Part shown: positions 35,702 through 44,834 of the stretch, piece after piece
Layout: each line of letters begins with the position of its first letter
Numbering within the stretch: the stretch's first letter is position 1
From: Pleurocapsa sp. PCC 7327
GTDB taxonomy: Bacteria; Cyanobacteriota; Cyanobacteriia; Cyanobacteriales; Microcystaceae
Direction: 5' to 3'
NCBI RefSeq assembly: GCF_000317025.1
Contig: NC_019689.1
Span: 1,527,501 to 1,591,500 of the forward strand
Length of the DNA stretch: 64,000 bases
The notes under the pieces: model-generated
What the model saw: only the letters and a program-made list of their open reading frames with translations
What the model was told of the DNA's origin: nothing
The model's database searches: none
Position numbers and translations under genes: made by a program

Positions 35702-37057
35702 TCATCGAGCCGCTGCGACAAGTAGCCAAACAATAAAAGTCGTTCCAGGTAAAGCCGGATTTTGACTCATTTCATTGGGACTGATTAAGTCGATTTTGCC
35801 ATGCATTTGTTCGACTAATTCTCTGACGATCGCCAGTCCCAACCCCGTTCCAGGAATCTCCCCTTGCGCCTGAACTCCGCGATAGTGCCGCTCGAAAAGA
35901 TGTTCTCGATCTTCTAGCGGAATTCCATAACCCGTGTCGCACACGGCAATTCCCTGCCAATTCCCAGTTCCATCGGCCCGTTCCAATCCAGTGGCAATAT
36001 GCACCGTTCCGCCTGCGGGAGTATATTTGAGGGCATTATCGATTAAATTGCTTAATACTTCTCGTAATGCTTTAGAATTGGCTTGCACGGGAGGTAAAGT
36101 AGCACAAAGATCGGCACTCAGATGAATGTCTTTTTCTTGTGCGATCGCACGGGCGGAATCTAATAGCGGTTCTAGAACATCTTTTACTTTTGTTGCTTTC
36201 AAACTCAGAGAATTGCCCAGCAACAGCGAAGGCGAATCGCCAACCGAGGCGGCTGCGGGTAAAGACAAAGCATTGGTTTCTAGGGTCACCGCATTAGTGT
36301 CGTCAGCAGTCGCGTCTATATCTGCCTCAAATTCTTGCAGCAATTCTCGCAGGCGATCGCTTTCTCGTAAAATTCCTTGGACGACTGACTGATTGCGATC
36401 TTCCGGTAGTAGACGCTTGAGTAGCAGCTTGCCAAAGGTTCGCAATGCCGTTAAAGGATTGCGCAATTGATGGAGCAAACTATCCAATCTGTCTTTCTCT
36501 AGGCGACGAATCCGATACTGCTGGCTTAACTGCTGCTGATACCAACTTTGTCGCCGATCCAACAAGCAAGCCAGTGCTATGGTTTTGGCGATTTGCTCGA
36601 TCTGGCCTAATTCGTTTTCTTTCCATTGCCGCTTTTTGCGTCCCGTCACCAGTAAACCCATTACCCTATCTTCGTCCATCAACGGAAAAACCATTTGATG
36701 CTGTCCTTCAGGGTAGAAAACCTCCCATAAAGCTTTTGATGTATCGATTTCGGTTTCGCGATGGGATTGGCTAATTTCATCGACAGATGAGCCTAAGAGC
36801 AAGGGAACGGATGCAGTCACTCTATTCCAAACTTCCGGCAAGATGCTCAAACAAGCCTCAGATTTCCAAACCGAATCTGTCTGTGGATAGATTGCAATAG
36901 GAATCAAGTGAGTATCTGCACTTCCTAAGATTTCCTCAGCCAAATACACTGCACTCCAGTCTGCCTTGAGTCCTTTAGTCAATAAGGCAATTTGAGACTG
37001 ACAGAGGGCAATAAACTCTGAACTTGGAGGAATAAAGAGGGGACGCGAACGAGACAT
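35702..37057 (-). CDS. sensor histidine kinase with N-terminal GAF-like domain
   Basis: 451 residues and no membrane span, so a cytosolic sensor. Residues 1-170 look like a GAF domain (VYLAEEILGSADTHLIPIAIYPQ.., VMGLLVTGRKKRQWKENELGQIEQIAKTI). A coil leads to the HisKA dimerisation box LLHQLRNPLTALRTFGKLLL with phospho-acceptor H196. The ATPase domain has NLIDNALKYTP (N box), DTGYGIP (G1), and GTGLGLAIVRELV (G2). A 60-residue Ser/Ala-rich insert (about 245-300) lies between the two. No response regulator adjoins, so the partner is unknown; such orphan kinases are common in cyanobacteria. Confidence 0.9.
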   Translation of the reverse strand: MSRSRPLFIPPSSEFIALCQSQIALLTKGLKADWSAVYLAEEILGSADTHLIPIAIYPQTDSVWKSEACLSILPEVWNRVTASVPLLLGSSVDEISQSHRETEIDTSKALWEVFYPEGQHQMVFPLMDEDRVMGLLVTGRKKRQWKENELGQIEQIAKTIALACLLDRRQSWYQQQLSQQYRIRRLEKDRLDSLLHQLRNPLTALRTFGKLLLKRLLPEDRNQSVVQGILRESDRLRELLQEFEADIDATADDTNAVTLETNALSLPAAASVGDSPSLLLGNSLSLKATKVKDVLEPLLDSARAIAQEKDIHLSADLCATLPPVQANSKALREVLSNLIDNALKYTPAGGTVHIATGLERADGTGNWQGIAVCDTGYGIPLEDREHLFERHYRGVQAQGEIPGTGLGLAIVRELVEQMHGKIDLISPNEMSQNPALPGTTFIVWLLVAAAR

Positions 37058-37292
37058 CTGAGTTCTAGAAACTTTGTTGAAGTTTTATGAAGAAAAATTA
37101 CTTTTTGTATTAATTATTTTGTCTGTCCTATCGCTACCATAACTCAAAACTACGTATAGCTTTTGTTTTAGACCCGGAGAACGACCAATCTATTCCTGAG
37201 AGGTGGTTGATTTTCTCAACTCAACCGGATATAATTGCCACGGCTTTTGTAACTAGGATTACAGCGAGTTGCCAGAATAGGAGGTAAGAGGG

Positions 37293-37613
37293 TTGGCAAG
37301 AAAACGGAAGCGTAAAAGTCGCCGTCGCCAAGAAGGACGTAAAATTCTGGAATTAGTACCCCAGTATAGTATTGAAAGCGGCGAAGATAAACCTGTCACA
37401 GCCGCACGCAAATTTATCCAATCGCTAGGAATTACCCCGCCAGCATTGTTGGTTGTCAAACGCAACGAGCATACAACGGATAGATACTTTTGGGCAGAAA
37501 AAGGTTTGTTCGGTGCTCAATATGTAGAAGAGAATCATTTTCTCTTTCCGAGTTTGCGCGATCTTCAGCCGCAGGGTAGTAAAGTTCCGATCGCGGCTGG
37601 CAGCAACCGCTAA
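37293..37613 (+). CDS. DUF3155 family protein
   Basis: 106 residues, starting MARKRKRKSRRRQEGRKILE, a very basic N-terminus, then PQYSIESGEDKPVTAARKFI and KRNEHTTDRYFWAEKGLFGAQYVEENHFLFPSL. I recognise this pattern as the cyanobacteria-specific DUF3155. The basic start suggests nucleic-acid or ribosome contact, but the function is unknown. The reading starts at TTG 37293 behind AGGAGGTAAGAGGG, a strong ribosome binding site, which supports the non-ATG start. Confidence 0.8.
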   Translation: MARKRKRKSRRRQEGRKILELVPQYSIESGEDKPVTAARKFIQSLGITPPALLVVKRNEHTTDRYFWAEKGLFGAQYVEENHFLFPSLRDLQPQGSKVPIAAGSNR

Positions 37614-37692
37614 AATCATCGGCGACTTTTAAGTTCGAGTTAATTATCCCATCCAATCTGCAATCTGTGCGGGTCGGGTGGGAATATTTTTT

Positions 37693-38250
37693 TCAATTAT
37701 CCGTAACCAGCCATCGATCCCATGGTAACGCTTGTTGGAGTTGGCGTAGTTCGTCTCGATGCGCCGTCACGATCGCGAGAGTTTTGGCTGCTCCTTCCTC
37801 CGTCGAAAGCGGTTTGACTTCTAGATAAACCCGTTCGAGACGTTTGGCTCCCTTCCAGTAAAAAACGCCAGCAACAGGCGATAGTGCGATCGCACAGAAA
37901 AACAAGTTGGTTAGGGAGGGGTATAGCAGCGAGAGAACGAGGGACAAACAAAGCAACCCCAACGCCGCTAACACCGTTAAAAAAATCGCCAAAAACCAAC
38001 TCGGACGAACCAATCCTTGAAAAACGAGCCGATGGCGGTCGGCATCGACGGCAGCCAGCTGATAGGCGCGCCCGGAAAAATACGCCTGCAATCGTTCGAG
38101 GAGAGAGGCTTCGGATTCTTCTGCCATCAGTTTGATTTGTTCGGTTCGTTCTTTTACCGAGGCACGAATAAAGAAAAATAAGCCAACCATTAATAACAAG
38201 GTCAGCACAAAGGTAGAAAATAAAATAGGAGTGTTGTTTGCGACAGTCAT
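37693..38250 (-). CDS. CCB1-like cofactor-assembly (heme c_i to cytochrome b6) factor
   Basis: 185 residues. Hydrophobic segments at about 9-27 and 81-125 (two spans) surround a soluble region (VKERTEQIKLMAEESEASLLERLQAYFSGRAYQLAAVDADRHRLVFQGLVRPSWFLAIFL). This matches the DUF3529/CCB1 family, annotated as cofactor assembly of complex C subunit B. CCB1 is one of the plastid/cyanobacterial CCB factors (system IV) that attach heme c_i to cytochrome b6. The cytochrome b6 gene is in the same window but not adjacent. The gene follows the Wzc-type kinase on the same strand, probably by chance. Confidence 0.82.
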   Translation of the reverse strand: MTVANNTPILFSTFVLTLLLMVGLFFFIRASVKERTEQIKLMAEESEASLLERLQAYFSGRAYQLAAVDADRHRLVFQGLVRPSWFLAIFLTVLAALGLLCLSLVLSLLYPSLTNLFFCAIALSPVAGVFYWKGAKRLERVYLEVKPLSTEEGAAKTLAIVTAHRDELRQLQQALPWDRWLVTDN

Positions 38251-38271
38251 GATAATTTAAAGTTGAGAGTA

Positions 38272-38310
38272 CAAAGTTCAAAATGAGCAAGCCAAACATT
38301 TTGAACTTTG
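38272..38310. repeat. 14-bp-arm hairpin between wzc-like and CCB1-like genes
   Basis: Perfect arms CAAAGTTCAAAATG (38272-38285) and CATTTTGAACTTTG (38297-38310) with an 11-nt loop. No T-run follows on the minus strand, so it is not a clear terminator. The right arm and its AT-rich flank resemble 2300-2327 (CATTTTGAATTTTGAACTTT), so it is probably a dispersed repeat. Confidence 0.6.
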
Positions 38311-38339
38311 CACTTTGAATTTTGAATTGTTTAACAAAC

Positions 38340-40673
38340 TTAGCGATCGCTATAGTAGTGACCGTATTGAAAAGCACCGGAACTGTTACTGCTCTCTCCA
38401 TTGGCGACTAAACCCAGGATAGAAACGTGCGCCAGCCTCAATTGATCGACACAGTTCTTCAAAGCCGTGCGGTCAGTTTTATTTATCCTTGTCACTAAAA
38501 CGATGCCACTGGTCAGTGCTGCCAAAATCCGACCGTCGGCAAACCCCAACACGGGCGGCGTATCGTAAATAATCAGATCGAAGGTACTCTTGTGGTGCAA
38601 TTCCTCTATCACTTGTTTCATGCGCTTGGAGGCAAGTAACCTGAGCGGATCGGGAGGAATATCCCCAGCCGTCATCACAAATAAATTTTCCCACTGAGGA
38701 ACTTGTTGGATCGCTTCTTGTGTTGACAACCCCGTTGCGAGAACGTTACTCAGTCCGCGATCGTTGGCGATTCCCAGCCGCTTGTGGACTTGAGGTCGTC
38801 GAAGGTCGGCATCGATGACGAGTACGCGCTGTCCCATTGCGGCTGCTGCCTGAGCCAAGTTGGTAGAAACGGTAGATTTTCCGTCTCCTGCTTGCGCCGA
38901 ACTAATTACCAAAGAGTTAAACTCGCGATCGCCGCCCAACAGTTGAATATTGGTATTGAGCGAACGAAATGCCTCCAGGAATCCCGATGATTGATAGCCC
39001 TTGGACTGAGAACCATTCTCATTTAGAGAACCGATGGGATTATTGCCGATTTGTAGCTTGGGCAGACTGAATTTCAGCGTTTTCTCGATATCCTGAAGAT
39101 CTTTTTGTAGGGGGATAACGCCAAGAAGTGGGAGATTAGCTGCTTTTTTAAGTTCTTCAGAAGAATGAAAAACTGGTTCTAAGCGTTCTGCCAAAAAGGC
39201 AGCCCCCAATCCCAATAATAAACCTCCTACTAAGCCCAAAGCTATATTTCGGACGGGTTTGGGAGAGACAGGATCTTCTCCTGTTTTTGGCTGAGCAATA
39301 ATTTTCCAAGGAACGACCCGCTGAGCGGCTTCGATCTGGAGATTTTGCTGCTGCTCCAAAAACCGATTCAAGCCTTCGGTTTCTACCTTCAATTCTCGCA
39401 ATAGCTCTGTATATTGACGAGCCAATAAAGGCATCTGCCGAATTCTCCGTCTTGCGCTCTGGATTTGCCGTTCTAGGGCATTGCGCCTGATCTGTAAGGC
39501 TTCGCGTTCGTTGGCAGTTTCAATAAACTGTCGAGTGAGTCCTAACCGTAGCGAACTGGGAGAAGCCAGGGAGGGAGAGTTAGCCACGATTCCAGATAAT
39601 TTCTTGCCTAACACTTTTTGGGCTTCCTCTTGCAGCAGGGGCAGCAAATTGTTTCGTTTTTCTTGGAGGTTCTTAATGACTGGACTGCTATCTTGATAAA
39701 TCGCCGATTGTTGGGCGAGTGCAATTTCGACTTTCTGGAGTTGTTTGAGTAATTCTTGATAGCGAGGTGCTTCGCTAAGATAACTCGCTATAATTGCGCG
39801 ATCGGGATCGAATCCCAGCTGTTTTTCCAGAATTTGATACAAAGAATTGAGTTCGTTTATTCTGACCCGAGTGTCTAAGTACCTTCTTTGCAAGCTAGAT
39901 AGCTGCTCGGATAACAGATCGGCTTGTCTCTCTGGATTGAAAAAGCTCTGCCGCTGTCGAAACTGTTGCAGTTGTTCTTCTCTTAGCCGAACTTGCTGGC
40001 GTAACTTGGGCAACTGCTGTTTGACAAACTCAATTCCTTGGTCGATCTCGCTTTTTCGTTCGTCTAACGAATAGCGCAGATAAGCATCCGCTAGAAGGTC
40101 TAAAACATAATTAATTTTTTCTTGGTCTTTGTCTTTGAAGGAGATCTCTAAAATTTTGGTTTCTTCTAATCGTTCGATTTGCAGTGGCGATTTCTTTTTC
40201 TTTTCTTCAAAGACAAATTCATCGTATTCATCTTGTTTATCGTCAGGATATTTAGAGGCTATCTTCTCAACAATCGGATTGAGAATGCTAGGACTGAGCA
40301 AAACTTCTATTTGACTATCGTAGTCTATTTCATTGTTTCTAACCCCTAAACCCTTGAGCAGATTTTCCGCTCCCGTTTTCATTTCCTCGTTATCGATTGG
40401 CTTTCCAATCAAAAGTCGAAACTTGCCTTCGTAGATCGGGGTTCGAGTAAAAGTCCATAAGCTAGTAAGAACTGTCACGCCGATCGCAACTGAGGCGATC
40501 AGTCGCAGGCGGTATTTAGCGATCGCCGATAACTGACGCAGATTGATTTCTTCGTCTTCATCGCGATCGGGTTTAGCCAGCAAGGGTTGGGGATAGATAT
40601 GATTCCCATTTTCTTGGGCTTTTAGTAGGGTGTATTGCGCGGAAGCTTTGTCTTCCATACTGCTTATCCTCAC
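38340..40673 (-). CDS. polysaccharide co-polymerase / tyrosine autokinase (Wzc type)
   Basis: 777 residues; start ATG 40673, or 40658 (MEDKASAQ). The N-terminal Wzz domain has spans at about 58-78 and 478-500 around a long coiled periplasmic part. The C-terminal BY-kinase has Walker A SSAQAGDGKSTVSTNLA (about 585-600), Walker A' VLVIDADLRRPQVH and Walker B LIIYDTPPVLGFAD. The extreme C-terminus FQYGHYYSDR carries the Tyr cluster that is autophosphorylated. This protein controls chain length and export of capsular or released polysaccharide. It is downstream of a Wza-type export gene with a 63-bp gap. Confidence 0.93.
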   Translation of the reverse strand: MRISSMEDKASAQYTLLKAQENGNHIYPQPLLAKPDRDEDEEINLRQLSAIAKYRLRLIASVAIGVTVLTSLWTFTRTPIYEGKFRLLIGKPIDNEEMKTGAENLLKGLGVRNNEIDYDSQIEVLLSPSILNPIVEKIASKYPDDKQDEYDEFVFEEKKKKSPLQIERLEETKILEISFKDKDQEKINYVLDLLADAYLRYSLDERKSEIDQGIEFVKQQLPKLRQQVRLREEQLQQFRQRQSFFNPERQADLLSEQLSSLQRRYLDTRVRINELNSLYQILEKQLGFDPDRAIIASYLSEAPRYQELLKQLQKVEIALAQQSAIYQDSSPVIKNLQEKRNNLLPLLQEEAQKVLGKKLSGIVANSPSLASPSSLRLGLTRQFIETANEREALQIRRNALERQIQSARRRIRQMPLLARQYTELLRELKVETEGLNRFLEQQQNLQIEAAQRVVPWKIIAQPKTGEDPVSPKPVRNIALGLVGGLLLGLGAAFLAERLEPVFHSSEELKKAANLPLLGVIPLQKDLQDIEKTLKFSLPKLQIGNNPIGSLNENGSQSKGYQSSGFLEAFRSLNTNIQLLGGDREFNSLVISSAQAGDGKSTVSTNLAQAAAAMGQRVLVIDADLRRPQVHKRLGIANDRGLSNVLATGLSTQEAIQQVPQWENLFVMTAGDIPPDPLRLLASKRMKQVIEELHHKSTFDLIIYDTPPVLGFADGRILAALTSGIVLVTRINKTDRTALKNCVDQLRLAHVSILGLVANGESSNSSGAFQYGHYYSDR

Positions 40674-40736
40674 CTAATTTTGTGCGAACTTTAATCTTAA
40701 AAGTTTAATTTTTCCATTTCCAACCTCGTCACAATA

Positions 40737-42206
40737 TTAATTAAAAATTCTAAAGAAATTAAAGAAACCAAAAATCGAGCCGATAGGACTTAACACCGTA
40801 CCCAGAGTATCCGTTGCACTTGCCAAACCAGAACGATTAACGACAACCACATCATTGTTGCGCAAGGTTGGATTTTTCTCATCATCTATCCCGCTGGAAA
40901 AATCTAGCTCGATTTCTCGCTTAGTTACCGTGCCATTGGGATTGAGGCGAACTAACTCTACCTTATCGGTCTCGGCACGCTGCTCGTTAAAGCCTCCTGC
41001 GGCTAACAGCGCTTGGTTTAGCGGAGTATTGGGCGGAACTTCTACCACGCCTGGTTGTTTGACTTCCCCGACTACGTTAACTCGAATTGTTGCTGGAGAA
41101 AAACTTGCAGCCGCCAGGGATTCGGATTCTTCTGGGTTTAGAGCTTCGGCGGTCGGGATGACGATTGTATCTCCATCTTGTAAAATAACGTCTCGATCGA
41201 TATCTCCGGACTGAAGCAGATCCCACAAATTCACCGCGATAATCTGTTGGGTTCCCGATCGCGTTTGGCGACGAACTTCTATCTGACGAACGTCTGCTAA
41301 AGGTTTAATTCCTCCAGCAAGTTGAATGGCATTGCTCAACCGGGGAGGTTCTAGTTTGACATTGTTGATGTTAGTATTATTCTCGCCAGTCCTTCCTTGT
41401 TGTGGGGTAAGTTTGTAAGAGCCCGGACGAGCCACTTCTCCAACCACTGCTACGTTCAGTTCTCGATCTGCCTGAATGCCAAAGTTAGCATCGGCGAGTT
41501 GACGAATTTCTGCTGGATCGCTTTCTGTTTTTGTGGGGACGATCACTGTGTCTCCATCGCGCAAAGTCACATTCTGACCTTGATTGCCTTCCTGAAGTAA
41601 CTCCCACATATTCAAGGTCAAAACTTGTTGTTTTCCTTGAAAAAATCGTCGAATTTGTACTTGACCGACATCCGCAGATGCAGTAACTCCCCCAGCTTGC
41701 CGAATCAGATCGGTCACTGAGGGAAATTTTCCCGTTTCTCCTAGAGGTAGCGTATACGAACCGGGACTATTGACCTCTCCTGCAACAGCAATTTTAAGGG
41801 GACGGGGAGCAAGCAGGCTGACGGTAACGACGGGACGCTTGAGAAAGGGGGCATAGTTCTGCGATAAAACGGAGCTGAGTTGCTGCGTGGTCAGCCCCTC
41901 GACTTTCAGGTTGCCAACCAGGGGAAAGCTGACGGTGCCGTCCACTAAGACTAGGAACTCTCCGCTTAGTTCTTCTACCTGAAAAATATCGACGCGGATG
42001 CGATCGCCTGCTCCCAGGGTATATTCTGTTTCTGTTGGCGATAAATTGCTAGCGTTTGGAGCTTGAACGTTTGTGGTTGTAAGCGGCTGTTGGGCATAGG
42101 CTGGCACGCTTAAAAAAGAAGAAAATACTACAAAGGCGGCGGTTAGGGCAGAAGCTCGGCGGCTTCTAGTACTAAAAACTTGACGAGAGATCGGATCGAA
42201 CATCAT
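40737..42206 (-). CDS. Wza-type polysaccharide export protein (SLBB domains)
   Basis: 489 residues. A signal peptide (about 15-38, SVPAYAQQ) precedes a poly-export domain (YTLGAGDRIRVDIFQVEELSGEFLVLVDGTVSFPLVGNL). Three SLBB domains follow (AVAGEVNSPGSYTLPLGE, VAVVGEVARPGSYKLTPQQ, VNVVGEVKQPGVVEVPPN), and a last repeat ends VVVVNRSG. The protein forms the outer-membrane polysaccharide channel with the Wzc-like kinase, whose gene follows. The remaining biosynthesis genes are not in this window. The start is one of two ATGs (42206 or 42203). Confidence 0.92.
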   Translation of the reverse strand: MMFDPISRQVFSTRSRRASALTAAFVVFSSFLSVPAYAQQPLTTTNVQAPNASNLSPTETEYTLGAGDRIRVDIFQVEELSGEFLVLVDGTVSFPLVGNLKVEGLTTQQLSSVLSQNYAPFLKRPVVTVSLLAPRPLKIAVAGEVNSPGSYTLPLGETGKFPSVTDLIRQAGGVTASADVGQVQIRRFFQGKQQVLTLNMWELLQEGNQGQNVTLRDGDTVIVPTKTESDPAEIRQLADANFGIQADRELNVAVVGEVARPGSYKLTPQQGRTGENNTNINNVKLEPPRLSNAIQLAGGIKPLADVRQIEVRRQTRSGTQQIIAVNLWDLLQSGDIDRDVILQDGDTIVIPTAEALNPEESESLAAASFSPATIRVNVVGEVKQPGVVEVPPNTPLNQALLAAGGFNEQRAETDKVELVRLNPNGTVTKREIELDFSSGIDDEKNPTLRNNDVVVVNRSGLASATDTLGTVLSPIGSIFGFFNFFRIFN

Positions 42207-42390
42207 TAACTTCCTACAGACGCTACAGACGACTAGCCCAGCGGCAATTCAGATTTGAACCTAACAATCAAATGATAATTTTTAGATTACATTAGCAGAA
42301 TTAAACCACGGACGAGAGTCTACTACCAAAAAAATCTTACTCGGTCGAGCAGATTTTATTTTAGGGTATATTGGGGCTAGGTAAAGGAAT

Positions 42391-42648
42391 ATGGCAAACA
42401 AACAAAAGTTTCCTTATTTATTGGGATCGAAGTGGACGGCGAAGCAAACGACTTGGGGATGGCGACATTTTCAAGTAATTAACCGCAGAGATCGAGGGCA
42501 ATGGGTTTTTGCTGAAATGGTCGCTTCCTGCGATCCGAACGTTCGCTTTTGGATTAATGCCAAACAGCTCCAAGATAAATCCCTTTGGCAAGCCGGTTGG
42601 CAAACTTTGGCAGAAATGAATCGATTGGAAGAAATAGAAGGTATTTAG
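42391..42648 (+). CDS. Trp-rich TIGR02450 family protein
   Basis: 85 residues with eight Trp. The pattern LLGSKWTAKQTTWGWRHFQVINRRDRGQWVFAEMVASCDP and RFWINAKQLQDKSLWQAGW is TIGR02450. Members are found in cyanobacteria and some marine bacteria; the function is unknown, a small RNA- or protein-binding module being a guess. It converges with the antiporter gene across a purine/pyrimidine hairpin at 42710-42775. Confidence 0.85.
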   Translation: MANKQKFPYLLGSKWTAKQTTWGWRHFQVINRRDRGQWVFAEMVASCDPNVRFWINAKQLQDKSLWQAGWQTLAEMNRLEEIEGI

Positions 42649-42709
42649 CTTAATTAAACTAAAAATAACCTAAAAATGACTAATGACCAATGACAAATTT
42701 TTTTAGGGA

Positions 42710-42775
42710 CAAGGGAAAAGGAGAAGGGGGAAAAATGAAAATTTCCTTTCCCCTTTTCCCCTTAACCTTTCCCCC
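42710..42775. terminator. imperfect bidirectional hairpin between convergent genes
   Basis: A purine-rich arm (AGGGAAAAGGAGAAGGGGGAAAA) pairs with a pyrimidine-rich arm (TTTCCTTTCCCCTTTTCCCC) around a short loop. It sits between two convergent genes and is the same kind of hairpin as at 29164-29220. Confidence 0.5.
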
Positions 42776-42817
42776 AATCCCCATGGCAGATGACCAATAA
42801 CTAATGACAAATAACAA

Positions 42818-44383
42818 TTATCTTTCCTGCCCTTTTGCCCAAATTTCTTGAAGTAATGGGGGAATATTTGCATTTAATCGTCCGGCTCGAATAAACTCGG
42901 CATAGGTATCGGCTTCGATTTCTAATAATTGTTCTCGCAGTTGTTCCATATCGAGCGATCGCAGTTGAGCGTACTGCGTTTGTAGCTTTTGAATATTTTC
43001 TTCTACTGTCTCCAGTTGCCCTTTGATTAATTCTTTTTCCTGACGGTACAATTCGGGATCGACACCGGGAGAATTATCGAGTTTGGCTAAATAATCTAAC
43101 ACTCGCTTGAGGGCAACTCGACGGGCAAGCAATTCTGAATATTGTTGCCGAAGGGGGCGATCGCCAATTAACTCCAGTTTTTCGAGTAAAAATTTTGTCG
43201 TCAATCCCTGAAATAATAGGGTAAATAAAACTACGCCAAAGACAGTTTCTATAATTTCTTGTCTTTCTATTAACGTTGCGGGTACGCTCAAAGCTAGGGC
43301 AATGGAGACAGAACCTCTCAATCCCGCCCACCATAAAACCGTCTGTTCTCTTAAAGTAATTTTAGTATTTGCCATCCAATTACTCAAACTTGCCAAGCCA
43401 TAAATAGCAATACTTCTCGTCACGATGACGGCTGCGATCGCAACAAAAATTAAGTCCAAATTATCGCTGAGACTAGAAATTTTAATGCGATCGCCAATCA
43501 GTAAAAAAACGATTGAATTGACAAAAAAGGCTAAAAACTCCCAAAATTCCGAAACCAGCAAGCGAGTGCGCGGATTCATGCCGACTCTTGAGCCAAAATT
43601 GCCTAAAATAAGACCGACGGTGACAACGCCAATAACTCCCGAACCGCCTAATTCTTCGGTAATTAAATAGGTGCCGTAGGCAGAGACGAGCGTTAAAGAT
43701 TGTTCGACGAGGGGGAGATCGAGTCGCTGAGTAAGATAGGAAATGCCAAACCCAACCAGACATCCCATGCCTACCCCTATCCCAGCAAAAGTAAAGAAGC
43801 GGGCGAGCGTTGTTTCAACTGAAAAGTCTTGGGTTCCTTGTACGATTTCTACCAATAAAACGAAAATCACGACGGCTACGCCATCATTAAATAAACTTTC
43901 TCCCTCCATCAAAACCGATAATTGTTTTCCGGCACCGACTTCCCGAAAGAGAGCGACGACAGAAACCGGATCGGTAGTTGAAAGACTCGCTCCTACTAAT
44001 AGAGCGGTCATTAAAGATAAAGCCGTGAATTGATTGAGGGCAAAAGCAACGCCAACGACGGAAATAATTACACCAAAAATGGCAAAGAGAGTGATAGGAA
44101 ACCAATTTTCTTTTAAATCTCGCCAGCGGACATTCCAGGCAGCTTCAAATAATAAAGGAGGAAGAAAGATTTCTAAAATTAATTCTGGGGAAAGATTGAC
44201 TAAACGAATGTCTATGAAAGCTAAAACGAGTCCGACTATTACTAACAATAATGTATAAGGAATTTTGCGAACCCAACTAAAAATTCGCGATACGGTAGCG
44301 ACGCTTAATGAAACTGACAAAACGATTAAAAATTGTTCTAAATTTTGTTTGATAGCTAGATCGACTGTGGACTCTATGCTCAT
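42818..44383 (-). CDS. CPA1-type Na+/H+ antiporter
   Basis: 521 residues with about twelve membrane spans in residues 20-400 and a soluble coiled C-terminus (about 410-521). Conserved TTDPVSVVALFREVGAGKQLSVLMEGESLFNDGVAVVIFVL carries the Asp pair of the transport core, and LVNLSPELILEIFLPPLLFEAAWNVRWRDLK is the N-terminal CPA1 signature. It exchanges Na+ (or K+) for H+ in the plasma membrane and supports salt and pH balance. Similar to cyanobacterial NhaS/NhaP proteins; the exact group cannot be set. Confidence 0.9.
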   Translation of the reverse strand: MSIESTVDLAIKQNLEQFLIVLSVSLSVATVSRIFSWVRKIPYTLLLVIVGLVLAFIDIRLVNLSPELILEIFLPPLLFEAAWNVRWRDLKENWFPITLFAIFGVIISVVGVAFALNQFTALSLMTALLVGASLSTTDPVSVVALFREVGAGKQLSVLMEGESLFNDGVAVVIFVLLVEIVQGTQDFSVETTLARFFTFAGIGVGMGCLVGFGISYLTQRLDLPLVEQSLTLVSAYGTYLITEELGGSGVIGVVTVGLILGNFGSRVGMNPRTRLLVSEFWEFLAFFVNSIVFLLIGDRIKISSLSDNLDLIFVAIAAVIVTRSIAIYGLASLSNWMANTKITLREQTVLWWAGLRGSVSIALALSVPATLIERQEIIETVFGVVLFTLLFQGLTTKFLLEKLELIGDRPLRQQYSELLARRVALKRVLDYLAKLDNSPGVDPELYRQEKELIKGQLETVEENIQKLQTQYAQLRSLDMEQLREQLLEIEADTYAEFIRAGRLNANIPPLLQEIWAKGQER

Positions 44384-44606
44384 TCGATAATCCTAGATAA
44401 TTTTTAGTAGCACGCCGCTCGATTGGATGCGATAAATAGCATTTGGAAATAGATTAAACGCATTACTTCCAGTTAAAAAAAGTAGTTGAAAGAGCGATCG
44501 AGATCGCTTGAATATGTGATTTCGATCGCAGTTTTTGAGATATCTCGGTCATAGTTGGTGTTTGCCTGCGAACTACAATAAAAACAAGATAAAAGCGACA
44601 GTCAAA

Positions 44607-44798
44607 ATGGTTAAGTCATCTAACGAACCCTTACAGCCAAATCCTTTTACGACCTATCGAGATCCAAAGACGGGTCTATGGGTTGTTGTCAAAGCAACAT
44701 CTTTTTCTGAGCCTCACCCTAGCTCGAACTCAGAAGAAGATCGCAAAACCCACAACCATGAATTATTGCTTTCCCAAGCGGGAAAAGTCCAGTCCTAG
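44607..44798 (+). CDS. small hypothetical protein (63 aa)
   Basis: The start ATG at 44607 (MVKSSNEPLQPNPFTTYRDPKTGLWVVVKA) gives 63 residues; the longer open frame begins inside a stretch without features. The TTYRDPKTGLWVVVKA segment looks like a conserved core and the tail is polar. No family recognised. The gene lies between the antiporter promoter and the converging binding-protein gene. Confidence 0.55.
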   Translation: MVKSSNEPLQPNPFTTYRDPKTGLWVVVKATSFSEPHPSSNSEEDRKTHNHELLLSQAGKVQS

Positions 44799-44834
44799 CC
44801 CAACCGATTCATCTATAATCTCACTTCCTGGCGC

